Shown here one piece after another: positions 48,114-56,339 of a stretch of DNA of 64,000 nucleotides (position 1 is its first letter; every line of letters begins with the position of its first letter). The stretch comes from Polaromonas sp. (GTDB lineage Bacteria; Pseudomonadota; Gammaproteobacteria; Burkholderiales; Burkholderiaceae_C): the NCBI RefSeq assembly GCF_016185115.1, contig NZ_JACPOF010000001.1:1-64000 (forward strand), in the 5' to 3' direction. The translations under genes were made by a program, and so were the position numbers. A model generated the notes under the pieces. That model was not told where the DNA came from, did not search any database, and saw nothing but the letters and a program-made list of their open reading frames with translations.

Positions 48114-48213
48114 CAGGCCATTTTGAATGCGTAGGCAACTAATGAAAAGCAGCTGCCGCAGCTACCAGTTAGAACAAACGCGTATATCGCTCAAAATGTT
48201 ATAGCAATAAAAT

Positions 48214-48481
48214 CGGGGCCTATGCACACTATTTTCAGGAGATGCGTTGTGAGTCAAAAGGGCTGTGCGCAAGGCGCAAAACGTAGATGGGGTAGACCCC
48301 ATCAAGGCTTTGCAACGCCGCGCACGGCCCTTTTGATCACAACCCGCAGGGAACGGGGTGAAAACAGCGCCACTCAGCGTTGCACTCCTAGGCAAGGCAA
48401 GAGCCTTGCCGTCGTCGCGCGCCTTGATTGGCGCTGTTTTCACCGCGTTCGCACTCCTGAAAATAGTGTGCATAGGCCCCG
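48214..48481. mobile_element. MITE-like structured element 1 (28-bp perfect TIRs)
   Basis: 268 bp. Arms 48214-48241 and 48454-48481 are exact complements (CGGGGCCTATGCACACTATT plus TTCAGGAG). Inside are two hairpins: a GTTGTGA...TCACAAC stem with AAAAGGGC arms, centred on GGGGTAGACCCC (48289-48300), and a 15-bp perfect stem GGTGAAAACAGCGCC (48357-48371 with 48430-48444). Short frames inside are products of the repeat structure. It is related to the element at 62385. Confidence 0.8.
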
Positions 48482-48484
48482 CTA

Positions 48485-49429
48485 ATGGATCTCAAGCAGC
48501 TGGAATACTTCGTACGCGTCGCCGAACTGGGCAGCTTTACCCGGGCCTCGATTGCGCTGGACATCGCCCAGCCGGCCCTGAGCCGCCAGATCCGGCTGCT
48601 TGAAGTGGAACTGCGGCAAAGCCTGCTGACCCGCAATGGCCGGGGCGCGCTGCCAACCGAGGCCGGCAACCTGCTGCTCAAGCACGGGCGGGGCATATTG
48701 CACCAGGTGGATGTGGCGCGTGAAGAGCTGGGCGCCGTGCGTGGCGCGCTGGCGGGCCGGGTATCCATAGGCCTGCCGCCCAGCCTGTCGCGGCTGATCA
48801 CCGTGCCTTTGACGCGCGCTTTCCGCCAGCAATTGCCGCAAGCCCACCTGACGCTGACCGAAGGTTTCTCGGTCGTGATGTATGAAGGCCTGCGCGTCGG
48901 CAACCTCGACATGGCCGTGCTCTACAACCCCGAGCATTCGCCTGAAGTAGAGATGACCACGCTGCATTCCGAAGAGCTGGTGCTGATCTCGAAAAAAGAA
49001 GATGCGCCCACCGCGAGCCCGGAAAAACCGCCCGGCAGGAAAGTCCCGCGCACGCGCGAACCCATCAGCCTGGCGCAGGTCGCCGCCCTGCCCCTGATAT
49101 TGCCCAGCCGCCCGAATGCATTTCGCATCCTCATCGAAGGCGAAATGGTGGTCATTGGCCGCAAGCCGCAGATCTCACTGGAGGTTGACGGCCTCAACGC
49201 CATCCTGAGCCTGGTCAAGGAAGGTATGGGCCATGCCGTACTGCCCAGCTACACGCTCAGCAACTATGACGACACCGACCAGTTCACGCTGCGCAGCATT
49301 CACTCGCCGCGCATCATGAGCCAGCTCATGCTGGTGCGCTCTGCGCGCCGGCCCAGCACCGAGACACAAAAGAAGGCGGTTGAAGTTGTGCAGACCGTGC
49401 TGGCCGAGGCCATGAAACCTTACTCCTGA
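48485..49429 (+). CDS. LysR-family regulator, likely of the pmd operon
   Basis: 314 residues, divergent from the pmd operon. HTH: GSFTRASIALDIAQPALSRQ. The effector domain includes LVLISKKEDAPTASPEKPPG, an insertion rich in Pro/Lys that lengthens the linker, and VDGLNAILSLVKEGMGHAVL. The ATG is 3 bases after the end of the structured element, so its ribosome site and promoter must lie in the element. By position it resembles LigR-type regulators. Confidence 0.85.
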   Translation: MDLKQLEYFVRVAELGSFTRASIALDIAQPALSRQIRLLEVELRQSLLTRNGRGALPTEAGNLLLKHGRGILHQVDVAREELGAVRGALAGRVSIGLPPSLSRLITVPLTRAFRQQLPQAHLTLTEGFSVVMYEGLRVGNLDMAVLYNPEHSPEVEMTTLHSEELVLISKKEDAPTASPEKPPGRKVPRTREPISLAQVAALPLILPSRPNAFRILIEGEMVVIGRKPQISLEVDGLNAILSLVKEGMGHAVLPSYTLSNYDDTDQFTLRSIHSPRIMSQLMLVRSARRPSTETQKKAVEVVQTVLAEAMKPYS

Positions 49430-49552
49430 GCCCGCAAGACGACCTCAGCCATGCCAACCGGGCAATTTCCCATAGCTGATATAGCAAAACTGCTCTGGCG
49501 TTTTATGCCCTGCGCCGGGCACACTTTGCGGCTCACCAGAAGGAATAACAAC

Positions 49553-50557
49553 ATGAGACTGTGCAGGAAAAACTACCTGAGTGCGGCGGGCGTCCTGCTC
49601 ACCAGTATCTTCGTTTCCGGTTTCATATCCGGTAGTTTTGCGCAAGCCCAACCTGCAACCTGGCCATCCAGGCCGATCCGCATAGTCGTGCCCTTCACAC
49701 CCGGTGGCAGCACCGACATCCTGGCGCGCTCCATCGGTCAGGAGCTGACAAAAGCATGGGGCCAGCCTGTCATCGTTGACAACGTACCCGGTGCGGGCGG
49801 CAGCGTAGGCGCCGACAAGGTGGCCAAGGCGCCGGCTGACGGCTACACGCTGCTGATGGGCCACATCGGCACGCTGGGCGTGAACCCCTCGCTCTACCCC
49901 AACCTGCCTTACGACGCGGTGAAAAGTTTTGCGCCTGTGGCCTGGGTGGCACGCGTGCCCAATGTGCTGGTGGTGCACCCCTCTGTGCCTGCAAAGTCGG
50001 TGAAAGAACTCGTCGCCTATGCAAAGGCCAATCCGGGCAAGCTGAACTACGGCTCGGGCGGCAACGGCAGCGCAGCCAACCTGGCCACCGAATACTTCAA
50101 GCTGCAGACCGGCGCGTCCATCGTGCATATTCCCTACCGGGGCACGGCGCCCGCCGTCACCGACTTGATGGGCGGGCAGATCCAGGTGCTGTTTACAGGC
50201 GCGCCAGCCGTGCTGGGCCAGATCAAAAACAACCAGTTGCGGGCCCTGGCCGTGTCATCGCCCAAACGGCTCGATGCCCTGCCCGACCTGCCGACCGTGG
50301 CCGAACTGGGCTACAAGGACTTTGAAGCCGACCAGTGGTACGGTGTTGTCGCGCCGGCCGGTACGCCGCGAGACATCGTCATGAAACTCAACGCGCAGAT
50401 CAACCAGTCGCTGGGCAGCGCCGAACTCAAGGCCCGCATGACCAGCGAAGGCGCGATTGCCATGCCAACAACACCGGAAGCCTTTGGCCAGCTCATCGTT
50501 CGCGAAATCGCGCGCTGGAAGCCGGTGATCCAGTCAGGCCGCGTCAAGGCAGACTGA
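49553..50557 (+). CDS. Bug/TctC-type periplasmic solute receptor
   Basis: 334 residues from the ATG at 49553 (GAAGGA site). Signal peptide with cleavage after SFAQAQ. Family blocks: WPSRPIRIVVPFTPGGSTDI, VIVDNVPGAGGSVGADKVAK, APADGYTLLMG, VHIPYRGTAPAVTDLMGGQI. No partner membrane genes. Placed after the LysR gene and before a Liv-type receptor, suggesting aromatic acid capture. Confidence 0.88.
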   Translation: MRLCRKNYLSAAGVLLTSIFVSGFISGSFAQAQPATWPSRPIRIVVPFTPGGSTDILARSIGQELTKAWGQPVIVDNVPGAGGSVGADKVAKAPADGYTLLMGHIGTLGVNPSLYPNLPYDAVKSFAPVAWVARVPNVLVVHPSVPAKSVKELVAYAKANPGKLNYGSGGNGSAANLATEYFKLQTGASIVHIPYRGTAPAVTDLMGGQIQVLFTGAPAVLGQIKNNQLRALAVSSPKRLDALPDLPTVAELGYKDFEADQWYGVVAPAGTPRDIVMKLNAQINQSLGSAELKARMTSEGAIAMPTTPEAFGQLIVREIARWKPVIQSGRVKAD

Positions 50558-50661
50558 ATCTGGGCAAGCCCTGACAGGGCAAACCATCAGAGGCTGCGAG
50601 GGCAAACGGGACTAAAGTCGCTTGCCCATTTCCATTTCACATACAACAACGGAGACAAGAC

Positions 50662-51810
50662 ATGCAGACATCTTTCAGGATCAAGTCATTGATTGGCGGA
50701 CTGGCCATCGCCGCCGCAGGCTTTGTATCGGCGCAGCAAACGGTGCCCATCTTTGGCCTGGTCGAACTCAGCGGCACCGGCGCCACGTCCGGCAGCAACT
50801 TTGACAACGGCGTGAAGCTTGCGGTGAAGGAAATCAACGCTGCCGGCGGCATCCTGGGACGCCGCGTCAACTATGTCTCCATGGACACCCAGTCCAACCC
50901 CGGCGTGGCCAAGGCGCTGGCGCAGAAGGCGATTGACCAGGGGGCCTACGTGGTGATGGGCCCGGTTTTTTCCGGCTCCATCATGGTCAGCATGGCCGAG
51001 ACCAAACGTGCGGAGATCCCCAACTTCACGGGCGGCGAGGCAGCCGCCATCACGCAGCAGGGCAACCCCTACGTGTTCCGCACCTCGTTCACCCAATCGA
51101 CGGCCATGCCCAAGATTGCCAACTACATACGCGACACCGTCAAGGCCAAAACCGTTGATGTGATTTACGTCAACAACGACTTCGGCAAGGGCGGCCTGGA
51201 CCTGATCAAAAAAGAGCTCGAAGCGCGCGGCATCAAGGTGCCCAACAGCATCTCGACCGAACCCGGCCAGGTCGACTTCAGCGCTGCGGTGCTGAAATCG
51301 AAACAGTCCGGCAGCGATGCGGTATTTGTCTACAGCAATGAAGAAGAATCCGCCCGCGCGCTGCGCGAGTTCCGCAAGCAGGGCTATACCAAGCCCCTGA
51401 TCGGCGAAACCGTGCTGACCAGCCAGAAAGTCATTGAGCTGGCAGGCGAAGCCGCCAACGGCGCGGTGGCCCACGTCGGCCTGACGGCAGACGCGCCGCA
51501 ACCGCTGGTCAAGAAATTCAGCGATGCCTTTGTGGCCGAATACAAGGTCAAGTCCGATCACAATGGCCTGAAAGGCTACAGCGGCATGTACATCGTCAAG
51601 GCGGTGACGGAAAAGCTGGGCAGGTTCGACTCAAAGGCTTTTGCCGCTGCCATGAAGGGCATCTCGCTGCAGGTCAAGGATCACCCCGGCATCCTGCTGG
51701 ATGTGAGTTTTGACGCCAACGGCGACCTGGACCGCGAGAGCTACATGACCAGGGTCGAAAATGGCAGGCAGGTGGTCAGTGCCATCCTGCCAGCTGTTGG
51801 CAAAAAATAA
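50662..51810 (+). CDS. Liv-type ABC substrate-binding protein
   Basis: 382 residues; signal peptide ends GFVSAQQ. Peripla_BP_6 pattern: PIFGLVELSGTGATSGSNFD, NGVKLAVKEINAAGGILGRR, VMGPVFSGSIMVSMAETKRA and VDVIYVNNDFGKGGLDLIK. A CGGAGACAAGAC ribosome site precedes it. No permease or ATPase genes adjoin; it may use the importer at 24-27.8 kb or another. Confidence 0.86.
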   Translation: MQTSFRIKSLIGGLAIAAAGFVSAQQTVPIFGLVELSGTGATSGSNFDNGVKLAVKEINAAGGILGRRVNYVSMDTQSNPGVAKALAQKAIDQGAYVVMGPVFSGSIMVSMAETKRAEIPNFTGGEAAAITQQGNPYVFRTSFTQSTAMPKIANYIRDTVKAKTVDVIYVNNDFGKGGLDLIKKELEARGIKVPNSISTEPGQVDFSAAVLKSKQSGSDAVFVYSNEEESARALREFRKQGYTKPLIGETVLTSQKVIELAGEAANGAVAHVGLTADAPQPLVKKFSDAFVAEYKVKSDHNGLKGYSGMYIVKAVTEKLGRFDSKAFAAAMKGISLQVKDHPGILLDVSFDANGDLDRESYMTRVENGRQVVSAILPAVGKK

Positions 51811-51844
51811 ACGCAATACAAACCTCGACAGGAAACCCGTTTCA

Positions 51845-52684
51845 ATGAGTTCTTTACCTTTTGGCCTGGCCGGCATCATGGGCTGGCCCGTGGCGCATTC
51901 ACGCTCACCCGCCATCCATAACCACTGGATCAGGAAGTACGGCCTGAATGGCGCCTATGTGCAGTTGCCGGTAGCCCCCGGCAAGCTGGCGCTGGCTGTG
52001 CCCGGCCTGGCTGCACTGGGTTTCAGGGGTTGCAACATCACCATTCCGCACAAGGTCGATGCCATGCAACTGGTCGACGAGGTGGACATCATGGCCAAAC
52101 GCATGGGCGCGATGAACACCATCGTGGTCCAGCCCGACGGCTCATTGAAGGGTTTCAACAACGACGGTTTCGGCTACATCCAGAGCCTCATCGACGCCCA
52201 GCCTGACTGGCGCGCCGATGCAGGCCCCATCACCGTGCTGGGCGCTGGCGGCGCGGCGCGTGCCGTGGTGCTCAGCCTGGCCGACCGCGGCGCAAAGGAA
52301 ATACGCCTGCTCAATCGCACCTTCGACAAGGCAGAGGCCCTGGCGAACGAATTCGGCGTGCCGGTCAAAGCCCTGCCCTGGGAAGAACGCCACGCGGCTC
52401 TGGCCGATGTGGCGCTGCTGGTCAACACCACCAGCCAGGGCATGCACGGCCAGCCAGACCTCGACCTGAATCTTGATGCGCTGCCAAAACACGCGCTGGT
52501 CTCCGATGTGATTTATGTACCGCTGGAGACGCCGCTTCTGGCAGCCGCCCGAAAACGCGGCAACCCCACCGTCAATGGCCTGGGCATGTTGCTCAATCAG
52601 GCGCGGCCGGCCTTCCATGCATGGTTTGGCGTCATGCCCGAGATCACCGAAGAGCTCAAGCAGGCGCTGATCGCCACCTTCTGA
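51845..52684 (+). CDS. aroE: Shikimate/quinate dehydrogenase family protein
   Basis: 279 residues from the ATG at 51845. Substrate domain: GWPVAHSRSPAIHNHWIRKY, NITIPHKVDAM (catalytic Lys), FNNDGFGY (catalytic Asp). Nucleotide domain: VLGAGGAARAVVLSL and LNRTFDKAEAL, where the Asn-Arg-Thr pattern favours NADP+. It could be the biosynthetic enzyme, but the position after two solute receptors beside the pmd operon fits catabolic use of shikimate or quinate toward protocatechuate. No dehydroshikimate dehydratase is in the window. Confidence 0.88.
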   Translation: MSSLPFGLAGIMGWPVAHSRSPAIHNHWIRKYGLNGAYVQLPVAPGKLALAVPGLAALGFRGCNITIPHKVDAMQLVDEVDIMAKRMGAMNTIVVQPDGSLKGFNNDGFGYIQSLIDAQPDWRADAGPITVLGAGGAARAVVLSLADRGAKEIRLLNRTFDKAEALANEFGVPVKALPWEERHAALADVALLVNTTSQGMHGQPDLDLNLDALPKHALVSDVIYVPLETPLLAAARKRGNPTVNGLGMLLNQARPAFHAWFGVMPEITEELKQALIATF

Positions 52685-52755
52685 CCCTGTGGACGGCCGC
52701 CGGTACACGCCAGATGGTGTTAAATCTGGCTGTACCAACGTCAAAGGACTCGACA

Positions 52756-53235
52756 ATGACCTCTCAACAGATGGCCGTCTCTCTGGCGCTTGCCCTTGCC
52801 TGCATCTCAGGCGCCCAGGCGCAGACGCACTACAAATGCCAGAACTCTTCGGGGAAAGTTGAGTTTTCAGACACCCCGTGCAGCGCTGACCTTTCCCACG
52901 GAAAAGTCAGGGCAAGGGCAAATTCCCTCGACTCTTCGGGAAACCGGGAACTCATACTGCGGCAGGAAAACGAGCGCCTGAAAGAACAGCTCAACGAGCG
53001 TGAAAAAGCGGCGGCGCCGTCTGCGCCCCAGCGAACCCAGGCGGACCTGCAGGCTGAGCGCATCGATCAAGTGGCTTGCGAAAGAGCCAGGCGCGACTAC
53101 GAAGTGACCGCCAGTTCCAAATTCAACAGCCCCGAAATCATTGAGGCAAAACGATCCATGATGTACGGCACCTGCGGCATGCAGGAGCCGAACCGCACAA
53201 ACACAACGATCAACAACCGCATACTGGTGCGTTGA
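52756..53235 (+). CDS. DUF4124-type periplasmic protein
   Basis: 159 residues; signal peptide ends SGAQAQT. A DUF4124-like start (HYKCQNSSGKVEFSDTPCSA) is followed by a coiled-coil segment (LILRQENERLKEQLNEREKA) and a Cys-containing helical tail (VACERARRDYEV, MYGTCGMQE). Probably an envelope protein; function unknown. Confidence 0.75.
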   Translation: MTSQQMAVSLALALACISGAQAQTHYKCQNSSGKVEFSDTPCSADLSHGKVRARANSLDSSGNRELILRQENERLKEQLNEREKAAAPSAPQRTQADLQAERIDQVACERARRDYEVTASSKFNSPEIIEAKRSMMYGTCGMQEPNRTNTTINNRILVR

Positions 53236-53282
53236 CACAGCCGGCATAAACGGTATCGGCTGGCACGAAGACGGCCGATCAC

Positions 53283-53356
53283 TATTAATTTCATAGCTGC
53301 TCACGTGCGTATTCATTGGCCTGCAGGCCGATTTAATGCCTGAAAATGCCATTTTC
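53283..53356 (-). repeat. Interspersed repeat family 1, copy 4
   Basis: Core TAGCTGCTCACG at 53294-53305, then TGCGTATTCATTGGCCTGCA, GGCCGATTTAATGCCTG and AAAATGCCATTTT. It is followed after about 70 bases by the palindrome at 53426. Confidence 0.82.
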
Positions 53357-53425
53357 GGATCTCATTGAAGCCTTTTTCGGTTTTTTTGGCGCCCTGCCGC
53401 CTGGCTGCTTGCAAAAATTGACATC

Positions 53426-53465
53426 TACGTTAATAATTTGATGTGTACAGCAAATTTTTAACGTA
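53426..53465. promoter_or_regulatory. Large AT-rich palindrome upstream of the XRE gene
   Basis: TACGTTAA, T, AATTTG, a 10-base centre, CAAATT, T, TTAACGTA: nested arms are exact and symmetric over 40 bases. It ends 19 bases before the XRE start codon, so it is a good candidate for an autoregulatory operator covering the promoter. Confidence 0.65.
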
Positions 53466-53484
53466 AACCGCAAAAGGCAAAAAA

Positions 53485-53712
53485 ATGCAGTCACTCCAGG
53501 AAATCGGCACCGCAGTTGCACTCCACCGCAGGTCTTTGGGTTTGCGCCAGGGTGAGGTCGCCGCCAAGGCCGGCATCGCCAGCCAGACACTCTCACGTTT
53601 CGAACGCGGCCATGTTGAAGAATTCGGCACCCGCAAACTGCTGGCCGTGCTGGCCGTATTGGGCATGGGACTGGACATCATCGACGGTAGCGGCGAAGCC
53701 GACGCGCTTTAA
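53485..53712 (+). CDS. Small XRE-family DNA-binding protein (HipB-like)
   Basis: 75 residues, almost entirely one helix-turn-helix: GTAVALHRRSLGLRQGEVAA, KAGIASQTLSRFERGHVEEF, then a short tail with LLAVLAVLGMGLDIID. HipB antitoxins have this length and tail, but no HipA-type kinase gene follows; the next gene is convergent. An isolated regulator or a leftover antitoxin is possible. Ribosome site GCAAAAGGC is weak. Confidence 0.75.
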   Translation: MQSLQEIGTAVALHRRSLGLRQGEVAAKAGIASQTLSRFERGHVEEFGTRKLLAVLAVLGMGLDIIDGSGEADAL

Positions 53713-53738
53713 AGCCTCGGCAACGCCTCCCCCAAGGG

Positions 53739-55163
53739 CTACTCCTGCGAGCCCAGGATGGCCTTCACCTCAAGGTATTCCTCGAATCCGAAAACACCGA
53801 ACTCGCGCCCGTTGCCGGACTGCTTGTAGCCGCCGAAAGGCAGGCTGCGGTCAAACGTGGCGCCATTGATGTAAACACGCCCTGCCCTGATGCGGTTGGC
53901 CACCTTGCGGGCGTGCTTGAGGTCCCTGGACTGCACAAAACCGGCCAGGCCGAAGAGCGTATCGTTTGCAATCGAAATCGCTTCGTCTTCCGAGTCATAA
54001 CTCATGATGGAGAGTACGGGGCCGAAGACCTCCTCACGCGCGATGCGCATGTCGCGCGTGACATCGCCAAACACCGTGGGCCGCACGTAGTAACCGCTAC
54101 CCACATGCTCGGGCCTGCCGGTGCCGCCTGCCACCAGCGTCGCGCCCTCATCCACGCCGGCCTGTATCAGGCCCTGAACCTTGTCGAACTGTGCCTGGCT
54201 GACCAGCGGCCCCATGGTGGATGCCGGGTCCAGCGGGTCGCCCAGCCGGATGGCTGCCACCGCCTCACGCGCCGCTTCGAAGGCGGCCTCACGCTGCGCA
54301 CGCGGGATCAGCATGCGGGTCGGCGACTGGCAGTTCTGCCCTGCATTGGTGTAGCAGGAGTGCACACCTGCAATAACCGCAGCCTTCAGGTCGGCATCGG
54401 CCAGGATGATGTTGGCCGACTTGCCGCCCAGCTCCTGTGCGACACGCTTGACGGTGTCCGCGGCCAGCTTGGCGACCTTGATGCCCGCACCCGTAGAGCC
54501 GGTGAAAGAGATGAGGTCGATTTCCGGATGCCGCGCTATCGCTTCACCCACCGTCGGGCCGTCGCCGTTGACCAGGTTGAAGACACCGGCGGGCACACCT
54601 GCGTCGTGAATGATTTCGGCCAGCAGCATGGCGCTGAGCGGTGCAATCTCGCTGGGTTTGAGCACCACGGTGCAACCTGTGGCCAGCGCAGGTGCGACCT
54701 TGGAAGCCACCTGGTTCAGCGGCCAGTTCCATGGCGTGATCAGCCCGCAGACACCGATGGGTTCGCGGCGCACGATGCCGTTGCCCATCTTCTCCTCAAA
54801 CTGGTAGGAGGCCAGCACGCGCGCAGCTTCCTCAAAATGAAACAGCGCAACGGTCGCCTGCCGTTCAGTCGCAAACGTGATGGGCGAGCCCATCTCCAGC
54901 GTCATCATCCGGGCCAGCTCGGGCAGGCGCGCCCGGAAACCGGCAATGATGTTGTTCAGGTAGCCCAGGCGCTGTTCAACACTCTCTCCGGAGTAGCTGT
55001 CGAACGCCCGCCGCGCGGCCTGTGCGGCCTTGTCAACGTCCTGCGCTGAACCCAGGCTGATACGCGCGAAGGTTTCTTCCGTGGCGGGATTGACGATACC
55101 TAGCCTTGCAGGAATGGCCGGAGCCACCCAGCCGCCGTCAATGTAGAAATTCAATTTGTCCAT
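53739..55163 (-). CDS. NAD(P)+-dependent aldehyde dehydrogenase
   Basis: 474 residues. Cofactor and catalytic motifs: ITPWNWPLNQVASKVAPALA, FTGSTGAGIKVAKLA, ELGGKSANIILADAD (general base Glu) and NAGQNCQSPTRMLIPRA (nucleophile Cys). C-terminal SLPFGGYKQSGNGREFGVFG. Substrate unknown. It is not BoxD, which lacks close resemblance. Likely co-transcribed with the Bug receptor gene upstream; a GCCCGC-ttgcg-GCGGGC hairpin (55181-55197) lies between them. Confidence 0.88.
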   Translation of the reverse strand: MDKLNFYIDGGWVAPAIPARLGIVNPATEETFARISLGSAQDVDKAAQAARRAFDSYSGESVEQRLGYLNNIIAGFRARLPELARMMTLEMGSPITFATERQATVALFHFEEAARVLASYQFEEKMGNGIVRREPIGVCGLITPWNWPLNQVASKVAPALATGCTVVLKPSEIAPLSAMLLAEIIHDAGVPAGVFNLVNGDGPTVGEAIARHPEIDLISFTGSTGAGIKVAKLAADTVKRVAQELGGKSANIILADADLKAAVIAGVHSCYTNAGQNCQSPTRMLIPRAQREAAFEAAREAVAAIRLGDPLDPASTMGPLVSQAQFDKVQGLIQAGVDEGATLVAGGTGRPEHVGSGYYVRPTVFGDVTRDMRIAREEVFGPVLSIMSYDSEDEAISIANDTLFGLAGFVQSRDLKHARKVANRIRAGRVYINGATFDRSLPFGGYKQSGNGREFGVFGFEEYLEVKAILGSQE

Positions 55164-55232
55164 CGTTCTTTTCTCTTGATGCCCGCTTGCGGCGGGCTGT
55201 TGATGCGGAACCGGGGGCCGGCCGCACCGGCC

Positions 55233-56213
55233 TTACTCGACCGAAATCTTTGCGGACTGAACCACCTGCTTCCACTTCTTCGCCTCGGTGGCCATCAGGG
55301 CGCTGAGCTGGGCGGGTGTGCCGGCCAGCGGCGTCATGCCCAGCGAAGCCAGCTTGGCCTTGCCTTCGGCAGAACTGGTGTATTTGTTGATTTCCTGATT
55401 CAGCGACGCAACGATGGACTTCGGCAAGCCTGCCGGCCCCACCATGGCGCTCCACACCGTGGCCTCCAGCTTGATGCCCTGTTCATTGGCCGTAGGAACG
55501 TTGGGCAGCCCTGCAAAACGGGTTTTTGCTGTGACGGCCAGTGCTTTCAGCTTGCCGCCCTGCACGTTTGGAATCAGCGATGTGACAGGCGCCGAAACGC
55601 CATTGACCTGGCCGCTGATGGCATCAGTCATCGCGGGCGAATCGCCCTTATAGGGAATCGACAGCAGCCTGGCACCGCTGTTGATGCGCAGGTACTCGAT
55701 AGCCAGGTGCCCTATGGTGCCGTTGCCCGGATGGGAGAGCGACAGTACGTTAGTGCCGGTCTTGCTCAGGGCCACCAGCTCGCTCAGATTGCTCGCCTTC
55801 ACCGACGGGTTGACGGCGATCATCAGCGGAATTTCGCCAACCAGGGCAATGGGCGAGAGGTCTTTCTCGGCGTCGTAGGGCATGGGGTTGTAAAGCGACT
55901 TGTTGTTGGCCAGCGGCCCCGATGTACCCAGGCCCAGTGTGTAGCCGTCAGGCGCTGCCTTGGCCACAAACGTCACCCCGATATTGCCGCCTGCGCCGGG
56001 GCGGTTCTCGACAATGAACTGCTGGCCGTAGCGCGTGCTCAGGTACAGCGCGAGCTGACGGGCCACCAGGTCGGAACTGCCGCCAGGCGCAAAGGCCGCA
56101 ATGATGCGGACAGGCTTGTTGGGCCAGTCGCTTTGCGCATGAACAGCACCCGGCAGCGCGAGTAAAAGGCTTGCCATGCATGCAAGCGCGCGGGGGAATG
56201 CGGCGATTTTCAT
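55233..56213 (-). CDS. Bug/TctC-type periplasmic solute receptor
   Basis: 326 residues; signal peptide ends GAVHAQS. WPNKPVRIIAAFAPGGSSDL, IVENRPGAGGNIGVTFVAKA, APDGYTLGLGTSG and LSIPYKGDSPAMTDAISGQV. No TctA/B genes nearby. Upstream of the aldehyde dehydrogenase gene on the same strand, which suggests that the two handle one substrate. Confidence 0.88.
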   Translation of the reverse strand: MKIAAFPRALACMASLLLALPGAVHAQSDWPNKPVRIIAAFAPGGSSDLVARQLALYLSTRYGQQFIVENRPGAGGNIGVTFVAKAAPDGYTLGLGTSGPLANNKSLYNPMPYDAEKDLSPIALVGEIPLMIAVNPSVKASNLSELVALSKTGTNVLSLSHPGNGTIGHLAIEYLRINSGARLLSIPYKGDSPAMTDAISGQVNGVSAPVTSLIPNVQGGKLKALAVTAKTRFAGLPNVPTANEQGIKLEATVWSAMVGPAGLPKSIVASLNQEINKYTSSAEGKAKLASLGMTPLAGTPAQLSALMATEAKKWKQVVQSAKISVE

Positions 56214-56339
56214 CGTTGTCTCCAGTAGTTATGGGCGGAGTGTCCACAGAAACCACTGATACCAACAACTGAAAATTTCCAACTTTTCGCGGAGCGAAAT
56301 CGCCAGGTGGCACCGGAAGTGCCGCCAGCCACCAGCCGC

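Noticed and set aside
48222..48485. Short frames on both strands inside the structured element
   Set aside because: They arise from the inverted-repeat sequence; no ribosome site and no protein-like composition.
53485..53712. XRE gene as part of a complete HipBA toxin-antitoxin pair
   Set aside because: The next gene is convergent and no HipA-like kinase frame is present.
53913..55049. 378-codon + strand frame opposite the aldehyde dehydrogenase
   Set aside because: Antisense of a conserved enzyme with complete motifs.
53739..55163. Aldehyde dehydrogenase as the missing BoxD
   Set aside because: It is 33 kb from the box genes, paired with a Bug receptor, and has the general ALDH pattern, not that of 3,4-dehydroadipyl-CoA semialdehyde dehydrogenase.
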